From positions 310,001 to 374,000 of the forward strand of contig JAVKDD010000011.1 in NCBI GenBank assembly GCA_040222455.1: a stretch of DNA of 64,000 nt. Direction: 5' to 3'. This DNA comes from RHLJ01 sp040222455 (GTDB lineage Bacteria > Bacteroidota > Rhodothermia > Balneolales > Balneolaceae). A program made the position numbers and the translations under genes. Positions 19,792-27,139 of the stretch are shown one piece after another. Position 1 is the stretch's first letter; every line of letters begins with the position of its first letter. The notes under the pieces were generated by a model. That model was not told where the DNA came from. It made no database searches and saw only the letters and a list, made by a program, of their open reading frames with translations.

Positions 19792-21483
19792 TTAAAAAAG
19801 ATTTTCTAAATACTTAATAACTGGGTCCACATTATTAAAATATTGATCGGAAGTCATGGAAATATGAATTTTAGGAGCTATCCACTCGCGGTTGTCATAG
19901 CTAACTGGACTCTGCCAGTACGTTTGAGCTGCAGAACTTATAAGACCAGAATTAGGAAGAACAAAATGATTATCATCACCGAAATGACTGGGTTTACCTC
20001 CGGTAGGTTCACCAATAAATATAGTTTCAGTGTATTGATCTAGCTGGGAAGCTAGTAACATAGCCGCAGAAAACGTTCTATTTCCAATAATGGTGAAGAA
20101 TTGGCCGGGTGTTTTCACTTGTTCTATTTCCAGAAGGTTAAGGAGAAAGTCTTTATTGAGTAAGCCATTACCCCCATTATTAAATCGTAAATCTAATACA
20201 ATGGCAGAAATATTATTATTCTTAGAGATTGTTATTAACTGTTCTCCAAAATCCTTCAATGTGGAAGTTTCACTATTTCGGATTTCATTTAGTTGAACAT
20301 AAAGCATTGCTGTTTCAGGTATATATTCATACCAATGTGATTCTTCAGGGTATTTTAAGTAGAATGGTAGTGGAGACGTAGATTTCTCATTCATACTTAC
20401 CCATCCATGTAGTGTAGATCTTTTAGAAACTATCTCAGGTGAGTATGGTATGCTTTTTAACGTCTTTTCAAGTACAGCGCCATCTTTCGTCCTTAGAGTT
20501 AAGTTGATTGAATCTAAATCATGGGCTAAATCATATGCTGCTAATACTTCCGTTAGAGTAAGGTAGAAAAGAGCAGTCGTTCTTTTCATTATTGCATTTT
20601 CAGGATTGGATACCTTCTGCACTGAATCTATTACGGTAGATAGTTCGATACCATTTATAGATAATAGTTCATATCCGACTATATCTGCATCGTTTTCTTT
20701 CACTTGTTTGATATAAATTCCGTCATCAAATTCAGTTAATTGAATTGGCAATTGATGGAAGTGATATTCCCCAGAAAATGGTGGGATTACATAGGAATGT
20801 CCGGCTTTGATAGATGCAACAATCTCCATCAGTTTAACAATAATCTCAAAATCTTGCAGATCATCAATAATGTTTGTTAAATGATCTATTTGTTTGTCCC
20901 AAAGGGTTTTGTCTATAACAGAAAATAAATCGTAGTGTGTGATCTCAAATCTAGTTTTGAGGAATCGAATGTCCTTAGTCCATTTGTCATTTCTCGACTT
21001 AACAATATCTGGTTCTCCAGCAGCTAATAGATCTATAAAAGCAGGATAGTTTCTAATAGGATCAAGCTCAGAATCTGTATTAATTAGTTGTTCTCTACCT
21101 TGGAGTCCATTTTCAAAAGAGTAATAAAGCCACTTTATTGCTTTATCAGGTTCGTTAGTTAAGGAATACAAGCAAGCAAGATTATAGGCAGAAATGGAAA
21201 GCTGATACCCAGCTTCAATGGCTTGTAAATAAGCTTCCTTTGCAGACTCGTATTTATTTAGATTATGCTTAGACCAAGCAAGACGGTACCAGTATTCACC
21301 ATTGAATGGATTATTAGAAACGAGTTTCTGATAGCTCTTTTCAGAGAGTTCCCATTGTTGAATGGAATAGCTTTGTTCAGCTAAAATGATGTCTTGTATA
21401 GATTGCGCTTTTAAGTCAGGGCTGGATAATCCAATTAGTAAATAAACGATGATTGGAATAATTGAAAATGAGAAAATGCGCAT
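19792..21483 (-). CDS. Secreted TPR plus S41 family peptidase
   Basis: A 563-residue protein with a signal peptide (cleavage near DLKAQS). TPR-like helices follow at about residues 25-165, including a YWYRLAWSKHNLNKYESAKE repeat. The C-terminal half is an S41 (C-terminal processing peptidase/tail-specific) domain: IVLDLRFNNGGN, then GNRTFSAAM with the probable nucleophile Ser near residue 470, and IGEPTGGKPSHFGD. Close relatives include tricorn-core and CtpA-like proteases. I see no separate PDZ domain. It is convergent with the DUF998 gene and shares a divergent promoter gap, containing box c, with the SRPBCC gene. Confidence 0.8.
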   Translation of the reverse strand: MRIFSFSIIPIIVYLLIGLSSPDLKAQSIQDIILAEQSYSIQQWELSEKSYQKLVSNNPFNGEYWYRLAWSKHNLNKYESAKEAYLQAIEAGYQLSISAYNLACLYSLTNEPDKAIKWLYYSFENGLQGREQLINTDSELDPIRNYPAFIDLLAAGEPDIVKSRNDKWTKDIRFLKTRFEITHYDLFSVIDKTLWDKQIDHLTNIIDDLQDFEIIVKLMEIVASIKAGHSYVIPPFSGEYHFHQLPIQLTEFDDGIYIKQVKENDADIVGYELLSINGIELSTVIDSVQKVSNPENAIMKRTTALFYLTLTEVLAAYDLAHDLDSINLTLRTKDGAVLEKTLKSIPYSPEIVSKRSTLHGWVSMNEKSTSPLPFYLKYPEESHWYEYIPETAMLYVQLNEIRNSETSTLKDFGEQLITISKNNNISAIVLDLRFNNGGNGLLNKDFLLNLLEIEQVKTPGQFFTIIGNRTFSAAMLLASQLDQYTETIFIGEPTGGKPSHFGDDNHFVLPNSGLISSAAQTYWQSPVSYDNREWIAPKIHISMTSDQYFNNVDPVIKYLENLF

Positions 21484-21556
21484 ATATAAGAAGCTAGTTC
21501 TAGATTAAAACCCAAGTTAACCTATTGCATTTCTCAATCAAACAGAGCCAAAAATT

Positions 21557-21573
21557 GAGCAATAATTGACATG
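21557..21573 (+). promoter_or_regulatory. Recurrent box, site c (GAGCAATAATTGACATG)
   Basis: This copy equals the consensus exactly. It is 65 bases before the SRPBCC gene start and in the divergent gap shared with the S41 peptidase gene. Confidence 0.65.
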
Positions 21574-21638
21574 GCTTCATTATGTCCTTTGGATTAATCT
21601 CAACAACGGTCTAATTCGTATCTCCTAATTAAACAAAT

Positions 21639-22151
21639 ATGACAATCGCTCTACTAATCTTAATAATTCTAAGTTCAACAATGAATAATAGAAATAAAAA
21701 CTCCTACAAAGATCGTGTGATAGTTCAATCGGTAGTGTTGAATGTTTCGATGGAAGAAGCCTTCACCTATTTTACTAACAATCAGCGTATTGAAGAGTGG
21801 TTAACTACAAAAGCCGATGTACTTCCTGAGGTAGGAGGGAAATATGAACTTTTTTGGAACCCTGAAACACCTGAAGATAACAGTACAATCCGTTGTAAAG
21901 TATTAGCTATACATGCCCCACATTATATTATGTTCGACTGGAAAGGTCCTGTACAGTTTAAATCTTTTATGAATTCAGCGGACCCCTTAACAACGGTAAT
22001 GGTTAATTTTTCAAGTCTCGAAGAAAAGACCTTAGTTACCTTAATTCATTCTGGATGGAGAAATCAATCAAATTGGGAAGAAGCTCGAAATTATTTTGTA
22101 AATGCTTGGAAGGGAGCTCTTCAGAATTTAGAAAAAATAACCAACAATTAA
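21639..22151 (+). CDS. SRPBCC/AHSA1-like START-domain protein
   Basis: A 170-residue protein. From residue 25 it has the features of the Activator-of-Hsp90-ATPase-like SRPBCC family: an N-terminal strand, MEEAFTYFTNNQRIEEWL, then GGKYELFWNP, and a C-terminal helix WEEARNYFVNAWKGALQNL. Such domains bind small hydrophobic ligands. The first 14 residues are hydrophobic and could be a signal, or translation may begin at the second Met (21681). The distance from box c to the first ATG (65 bases) matches the other boxes and supports the first start. Confidence 0.75.
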   Translation: MTIALLILIILSSTMNNRNKNSYKDRVIVQSVVLNVSMEEAFTYFTNNQRIEEWLTTKADVLPEVGGKYELFWNPETPEDNSTIRCKVLAIHAPHYIMFDWKGPVQFKSFMNSADPLTTVMVNFSSLEEKTLVTLIHSGWRNQSNWEEARNYFVNAWKGALQNLEKITNN

Positions 22152-22175
22152 GTCTAACAGTGAAAATTAGTTGTA

Positions 22176-23072
22176 CTAAAGATTGGTTAATTCGGAGGGA
22201 GTATAACCTTCAATAGACTTGAATTGTTTGCTGAAGCTAGGGTAATCAGGATAGCCGAATTTTAAAGCGGTGCTTTTAAGTGTTTCATTTCCTTGATTGA
22301 GAAGGTAGAAATTTTTTGCAGCCTCAATTTTCTTAGCGATATAAAATTTATGAGGAGTAGTGCCATAAACTTGCTTGAATGATCTAATCAAATGATACTT
22401 AGATAAGCATGATACTTTCGAGAGTTCATCTAAATCAAAGCCTGAAGATAGATTGTCTAATATATACTGATGTGCCTTTTCTAGTCTTCGAAATAGCTCT
22501 TTTTTTGTACTAAGATTTACACTGCTCTGTGAATTGAGCTTTGAAAAAATAGAGCTATTCATTGCCAGTATTTCCTTAGCAATTTGAAAATAGAAATCGT
22601 TAGAAATAACAGGACTAGCCTTTGCCTTAAACAAAAGTTCTAAGGTATTGGTAAATGAATATCGTGATCTTATAGGGTTGTCATAAAGCTCGATATTAGA
22701 ACAGTCATTATCGAAAGGACAGTCTAGTTTTTTATTTTGATCTAAAACGGTTGAATGAACGTCATTTAGAATTTCTGGCTCAATAAATATTGAAATAGCC
22801 TTTCCTGATTCTCCAATAAAAAGTGTTTCTGAGCCATCGTTAATTAATAACGACTCATTGGATATGATTTTCTTGAATACCCCTTCAACCATAAACGACT
22901 CAAATCCATCGACCATATATTTAAAAGAAAAATTAGAGTCATAGTTAAAACCCGAGTAGTCTTTAGGAGTAGTTCCTTCAGAAAAATAGATAGCGTTATT
23001 AAACTTTTCTGGGAAATCGTAATCAGCGCTATCGTTGTTTAATTGAATAATTTCATTTCCAAATCGATTCAT
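22176..23072 (-). CDS. AraC family transcriptional regulator
   Basis: A 298-residue cytoplasmic regulator. About 190 N-terminal residues form a sensor-like region without recognisable motif, with two cysteines in LDCPFDNDC. The C-terminus, about 200-298, is a double HTH of the AraC type, with FDLDELSKVSCLSKYHLIRSFKQ and the final SFSKQFKSIEGYTPSEL. It is the only non-membrane AraC protein in the box-carrying block and is a plausible binder of the recurrent box. Box d lies in its divergent upstream gap. Confidence 0.85.
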   Translation of the reverse strand: MNRFGNEIIQLNNDSADYDFPEKFNNAIYFSEGTTPKDYSGFNYDSNFSFKYMVDGFESFMVEGVFKKIISNESLLINDGSETLFIGESGKAISIFIEPEILNDVHSTVLDQNKKLDCPFDNDCSNIELYDNPIRSRYSFTNTLELLFKAKASPVISNDFYFQIAKEILAMNSSIFSKLNSQSSVNLSTKKELFRRLEKAHQYILDNLSSGFDLDELSKVSCLSKYHLIRSFKQVYGTTPHKFYIAKKIEAAKNFYLLNQGNETLKSTALKFGYPDYPSFSKQFKSIEGYTPSELTNL

Positions 23073-23200
23073 AATATATATGAGTGTCTAAAATTCTAAA
23101 GCCTGCATTTATAGGACGACAAAAAAAGCGAAAGGTTGTAGGTAATGACAACTCTAATATTGATCGATTAGGCTAAACAGGTAATTGAAGGTTTGTATAT

Positions 23201-23217
23201 GAGCAATATTTGACAGC
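23201..23217 (+). promoter_or_regulatory. Recurrent box, site d (GAGCAATATTTGACAGC)
   Basis: A copy 65 bases before the NTF2-like gene and within the divergent gap of the AraC gene. It keeps GAGCAATA and TTGACA, with the final two bases changed. Confidence 0.55.
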
Positions 23218-23282
23218 TTTAGATCGAAATTATTGATGTATTCTTACACTAGAAAATTATTCTAAATCCGGTGTTTTAAATT

Positions 23283-23774
23283 ATGAAAAGACCAAGTATA
23301 TATAATTTTATTCCCTTAATAGTACTTTTATTGGTAGTCATGAGCTATGCTAAGTTTTCTTTTTCTAAAAAGCAGAGTTCAAATATTGAAAATCAACGAG
23401 AAATTGAAAAAGTAATAACAGGATATATCGAGAACTTTTTTCTTAATCAGTACCAAGAAATGGAAGTAGTATTACATGACAGAATTTCAAAAAGAGGGAT
23501 TAATGAAGACGGTAATTTAAGTGAAGAGTGTTCGAAAAAAAGGCTACAAGAAATAATGAATAATAAAGAACCACTTCCTTTAGAAATGCAGAAAAACAGG
23601 ATAAAGGATATTACTTTAGATGATAACGTAGCTACCGCAATTTTAGAAACAGGATATCCAACCGATCGATGGAAGGAATATATTCAACTGGCTAAGATTG
23701 ATAATCAATGGATTATCATGGATATATTCTGGGATTATAAGACCGAGATCAGAGAAGAATTTCCAAACGTATAG
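23283..23774 (+). CDS. NTF2/lumazine-binding-like small protein with N-terminal anchor
   Basis: A 163-residue protein with one N-terminal hydrophobic segment (residues 9-27) and a soluble domain. The pattern I-x-x-V-I-T-G-Y-I-E-N-F at the start, and the closing QLAKIDNQWIIMDIFWDY, fit the NTF2-like superfamily in which many secreted or membrane-anchored proteins of Bacteroidota fall. No active site is recognisable. It has box d upstream. Confidence 0.6.
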   Translation: MKRPSIYNFIPLIVLLLVVMSYAKFSFSKKQSSNIENQREIEKVITGYIENFFLNQYQEMEVVLHDRISKRGINEDGNLSEECSKKRLQEIMNNKEPLPLEMQKNRIKDITLDDNVATAILETGYPTDRWKEYIQLAKIDNQWIIMDIFWDYKTEIREEFPNV

Positions 23775-23807
23775 TCTGAAAGTTGGATCTAATCAGTTAG
23801 CTAGTTT

Positions 23808-23824
23808 AAGCAATAATTGACATG
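23808..23824 (+). promoter_or_regulatory. Recurrent box, site e (AAGCAATAATTGACATG)
   Basis: One base from the consensus. It is 53 bases before the GyrI-like gene, between two plus-strand genes, so this copy can only serve the downstream gene. Confidence 0.6.
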
Positions 23825-23877
23825 TAGAATTCTATTAAAATGAAGTAAAATCCATTTTTTAAAAATGCCTATCGACA

Positions 23878-24483
23878 ATGGAAAAAATTGATCTAGTTAA
23901 AACGGATAAAAACTATTATTCAGCAAAACAAACTCCAGAAATAAGAGAATACTCAGAATATCAGTTTTTGAGTATTGAAGGAAAGGGAGAACCAGCTGGG
24001 GAAACATTTATAGCTTCGGTGAAAGCTTTATACCCTTTGGCTTATGGCGTAAAAAAGATATCAAAAAAGAAGGGAATAGATTTTGGAGTTCCTAAACTTG
24101 AAGGATTATGGTGGGTTAATAGCGATAAACATGCATTAGAAGTACCAAGAAATGAATGGCATTGGAAACTGATGATTAGAATGCCCAGTTTTGTGAATAT
24201 AGAATTCGTTCAAGAAGCTAAAGTTGAGGTAATAGAAAAAAAGAAATTAGAACTGGTGAAAAACATACACCTTATCAATTTGACTGAAGGAACTTGTGTT
24301 CAGGCACTGCATGTGGGTCCATACTCTACAGAACACCATACGATTCAAAAAATGGAAGATTTAGTACTAGAAAAAGGACTAAAGATACAAGGTCTTCATC
24401 ACGAAATTTATTTATCGGATCCAACAAAAACATCACCCGAAAAACTAAAGACCATTTTACGATATCCTGTGGTTAAGAATTAA
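23878..24483 (+). CDS. GyrI-like small-molecule-binding domain protein
   Basis: A 201-residue cytoplasmic protein of the GyrI-like superfamily. It starts YSAKQTPEIREYSEYQFLSIEGKGEP and has the family's EGLWWVN and LEVPRNEWHWKLMIRMP central strands, then CVQALHVGPYSTEHHTI and HHEIYLSDP near the end. These domains usually bind drugs or other small ligands, often fused to AraC-type DNA-binding domains; here it is free-standing, and two AraC-type regulators lie nearby. Box e lies upstream. Confidence 0.85.
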   Translation: MEKIDLVKTDKNYYSAKQTPEIREYSEYQFLSIEGKGEPAGETFIASVKALYPLAYGVKKISKKKGIDFGVPKLEGLWWVNSDKHALEVPRNEWHWKLMIRMPSFVNIEFVQEAKVEVIEKKKLELVKNIHLINLTEGTCVQALHVGPYSTEHHTIQKMEDLVLEKGLKIQGLHHEIYLSDPTKTSPEKLKTILRYPVVKN

Positions 24484-24540
24484 TTCTATCTCATATTATT
24501 CAAATAAATATACTGTAAAGCAGTTTTCTTCTTCATCAAC
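24481..24540 (+). repeat. Intergenic repeat, copy A
   Basis: The first 40 bases match 26565-26604 with about 35 identities, with weaker similarity for roughly 20 bases more. It begins at the stop codon of the GyrI-like gene. The matching copy precedes the truncated hydrolase start at 26649. Confidence 0.55.
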
Positions 24541-24615
24541 TGATATACTAGTCAGATTATATTGTATGGGTTAATCATGAATCCCCAAAAAAGTATATCG
24601 TTCGGATGCATTTTT

Positions 24616-24633
24616 TTAGCAACAATTGACAAC
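24616..24633 (+). promoter_or_regulatory. Recurrent box, site f (TTAGCAACAATTGACAAC)
   Basis: The most diverged copy, 57 bases before the second serine hydrolase gene. It keeps AGCAA-AATTGACA with a C in the middle. Confidence 0.45.
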
Positions 24634-24690
24634 TTATTAGTCTAAAAGGTTAACTAATGTTCGTGCTGAATTTTAAATAAAGAAATAAGT

Positions 24691-26499
24691 ATGAATAAAG
24701 TTTTATTTGTCGCCCTTTCAGTTCTAATTACATCTCAAGTAATGGCTCAAAATGTAATTGAAAAAGGGAAAAAGCTAGATAATATTTTGCTTAACGGAAA
24801 AGTGTTAACAATTGAAGACGCCATTCAAGAAGTTGGTCTACCAAGCCTCACCGTAGCTGTTTTCGAAAACTATGAAATAATTTGGAAGGAACAATGGGGA
24901 GTAAAAGATTTAATATCAAATGAACCTATCGATGAACTAACATCGTTTAGTACTGCATCAATTTCAAAGGCTATTACGGCAACAGTAGTTGTAATTCTAG
25001 AAGAAAAAGGTATGATAGATCTTACTATTCCAGTGAATGACTATCTCAAAAGATGGAAAATACCAGATAATGAGTATACAAGGAATACACCTGTAACCTT
25101 AGAACATTTGTTAAGCCACACTGCTGGAACTACTCAGCATGGATTTACAGACTTCTATGAAGGAGAAGATATTCCAACAATTCTTGAAAGCGTAAAGGGA
25201 GAAATACCATCATATAACAAACCAATAGAAGTCAATTTTGAACCTAGAACTAATTGGAGATATAGCGGAGGTGGATATACAATTATTCAAATGGCGATAG
25301 AGGATCATTTAGGAAAACCCTTAGCTGATATAATAGAAGAACATCTTTTTTCTCCTTTAGGAATGAAGAATTCAACAATGAAGCAACCTAATGAGACAGA
25401 ATTTCTAAATAATGTTGCCAAAGCTCATGATGATGAAGGAAATATCATAAGTACTGGAATACCAATAACACCTCAATTGGCTGCATCAGGATTATGGTCA
25501 AATCCAATAGATATGGCAATTTTCTTAATAGAGATCCAAAAAGCGTTAGGCGGACAGAAGACTTTAGTCATTTCACAAAATGTTGCAAAAAGGGTTACAG
25601 ATATTGTAACAATTAAAACAGTTGGGGGCTGGAGCTTAGGTTGGGAACGAATTACTGGTGCTGGAAATCGGGAATGGTTTTCACATGGTGGAAGTAATAC
25701 TGGTACAGGTGGACATATTTACGCTACTATGGAAGGAGGTAACGGAATTGCAATGTTTGGTAATGGTCCAAATTCTATAAGAATACCAATATTGGATGCG
25801 TTATTGAATGAGGTAATAAATGAGTTTGGTTGGGACGTTCCTTTAAAAGAAGAAATGGTAAAACCGATCACTATCGAGAAACTCAAAGAATTTACTGGGA
25901 AATATTTAGATGTTTCATTTGGAGCGGTTATAAATGTAGAACTAAATGAAATGAACCTACACATCTCACCATATTTTGATCAAGATATCCTATATATAGG
26001 TGATCAAACTTTTATACTTCCAAACCTACCAAATAGATTGAAGTTTACTAAACACCCTAATGATGGTGAATTTTATATTGCCTTTATTAGGGACGGAGTT
26101 TCAGAAATTACATATCCATTTAGAAGAATAAACGGCAAGCTACCATCCGATTATATAGCTGATGGAAATTATGAAGAAGCAAAAAAAGCTTTTCAAAAGG
26201 AAAAAGAAAAATTTCCAAAAAGTCCACTTGTAAGCGAAGCAAATCTTAATAGGTTAGGCTATGAGCAAATAAGAGGTGGAAATCTGGAATCTGCAATAGA
26301 AATTTTCAAAATCAATGTAGAATTTTACCCCGAAAGTGCAAATGTATACGATAGTTTAGGGGAGGCATTTCTAGAAGCAGAAATGAAAGAAGAAGCTCTA
26401 ATAAATTATAAAAAAGCGTATTCACTCAATCCTGAAAATACGAATGCAAAAAAGATTATTGATCAAATAGAATTGGATTCTGAATCAAAGAATGAATAA
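24691..26499 (+). CDS. Secreted class C beta-lactamase-like hydrolase with TPR tail
   Basis: A 602-residue protein with a signal peptide (cleavage after MAQ, residue 20). The catalytic domain has S90-I-S-K93, YSGGGY as the second motif and HGGSNTGTGGH as the third. After about residue 400 comes a lipocalin-like or DUF3471-like strand region, then TPR repeats from about residue 490 to the end (GNYEEAKKAFQKEKEKFP, YDSLGEAFLEAEMKEEAL). Such serine hydrolases are peptidase- or esterase-like rather than proven beta-lactamases. It has box f upstream. Confidence 0.85.
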   Translation: MNKVLFVALSVLITSQVMAQNVIEKGKKLDNILLNGKVLTIEDAIQEVGLPSLTVAVFENYEIIWKEQWGVKDLISNEPIDELTSFSTASISKAITATVVVILEEKGMIDLTIPVNDYLKRWKIPDNEYTRNTPVTLEHLLSHTAGTTQHGFTDFYEGEDIPTILESVKGEIPSYNKPIEVNFEPRTNWRYSGGGYTIIQMAIEDHLGKPLADIIEEHLFSPLGMKNSTMKQPNETEFLNNVAKAHDDEGNIISTGIPITPQLAASGLWSNPIDMAIFLIEIQKALGGQKTLVISQNVAKRVTDIVTIKTVGGWSLGWERITGAGNREWFSHGGSNTGTGGHIYATMEGGNGIAMFGNGPNSIRIPILDALLNEVINEFGWDVPLKEEMVKPITIEKLKEFTGKYLDVSFGAVINVELNEMNLHISPYFDQDILYIGDQTFILPNLPNRLKFTKHPNDGEFYIAFIRDGVSEITYPFRRINGKLPSDYIADGNYEEAKKAFQKEKEKFPKSPLVSEANLNRLGYEQIRGGNLESAIEIFKINVEFYPESANVYDSLGEAFLEAEMKEEALINYKKAYSLNPENTNAKKIIDQIELDSESKNE

Positions 26500-26564
26500 A
26501 TCGAGGTAACTAAATAATATAATCTCGCAAAGTGGAAGGAATAAAGACTCATTGAGCAAAGGAG

Positions 26565-26624
26565 TAATTCTAACTCAAATTATTCGAATAAATACACTGT
26601 AAAACTGTATTATTAAATTCATCG
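26565..26624 (+). repeat. Intergenic repeat, copy B
   Basis: Partner of 24481-24540: TAATTCTA-CTCA-ATTATTC-AATAAATA-ACTGTAAA is shared with few changes. It sits just upstream of a truncated hydrolase start. Confidence 0.55.
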
Positions 26625-26648
26625 ATTTAAAAATAGTACTGTAATAGT

Positions 26649-26777
26649 ATGTTTTTGAAACCAAGTACGCAGTATACCAAAAGTGGTCGCATCAATATTG
26701 CTTATCAAGTGTTTGGTTCTAGTTCTATTTACTTAGTATATATTTTGGGATGGATTTCTATTTATTTTAGAACCTAA
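26649..26777 (+). pseudogene. Truncated start of an alpha/beta-hydrolase gene
   Basis: The 42-codon frame begins MFLKPSTQYTKSGRINIAYQ and continues VFG...YLVYILGWIS. This matches the N-terminus of alpha/beta hydrolases, including those fused to nucleotide cyclases, in which QY-x-K-S-G-x-I-N-I-A-Y-Q-V-x-G and V-P-G-W-x-S are typical. The frame stops where the decayed HTH copy and its 9-bp tandem repeat begin (26772). The rest of the hydrolase, including the nucleophile elbow, is absent, so the gene was cut off at that junction. Confidence 0.6.
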
Positions 26778-26807
26778 GTCACCTAAGTCACCTAAGTCAC
26801 CTAAGTC
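26772..26807 (+). repeat. 9-bp tandem repeat, four units (ACCTAAGTC)
   Basis: Four perfect head-to-tail units of ACCTAAGTC. They lie inside the HTH remnant. On the minus strand each unit reads ACT-TAG-GTG, i.e. T-stop-V, expanding the codons that encode W-V-T in the other copies (TGG having become TAG). The expansion therefore took place in, or accompanied, the dead gene. Confidence 0.85.
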
Positions 26808-27090
26808 CGACTAATCCCAAACTTCCATGCTAATTCAGCTCGGCTATTCACTTTACCAGAGTCTAATAAATTCTGGAATAGCTTAGCCTGAATAGCTCTG
26901 AATTTTTTTGAGAAATTGGCTTGGGATGGTGAACAAAATTTCTTATTAACTCAGTGTTCACATGATCGAAAAAAGGCAGTAATTTTTGGAGTTTTCCGAG
27001 GTCAATTTCAAAACGAGCGCCATAAGAACTGCCTCTTAAGACCCTAATAGGTCATTTTATTTCGAACAGTATTCACAGGTTTGCAACTTC
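26772..27090 (-). pseudogene. Decayed HTH gene (copy 3)
   Basis: Minus-strand reading gives F-Q-N-L-L-D-S-G-K-V-N-S-R-A-E-L-A-W-K-F, then GISRT and four stops from the expanded repeat, then VLK. This follows copy 1 (KYRKLLDTGKVKSRAELSRKFGVSRAW). Further upstream, in another frame, LGKLQKLLPFFDH corresponds to the MTQNYPFLKD region of copy 1. Several stops and frame changes rule out function. Confidence 0.65.
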
Positions 27091-27139
27091 TGGGAGCCTT
27101 AAAAGCCTTAAATTAATAGCTTGAGACTTTTAATTTGGC

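Noticed and set aside
16425..24633. Integron gene-cassette array with attC-like sites
   Set aside because: Genes lie on both strands, no integrase gene is present, and the six boxes are not inverted repeats of 57-141 bases with the attC core sites.
16425..24633. The six boxes as plain -35 elements
   Set aside because: They contain TTGACA, but no consistent -10 element lies 16-18 bases later, and the conserved part extends about 9 bases upstream of TTGACA, more than a core promoter needs.
26772..26807. CRISPR-like tandem repeat
   Set aside because: Units of 9 bases with no spacers; simple tandem expansion instead.
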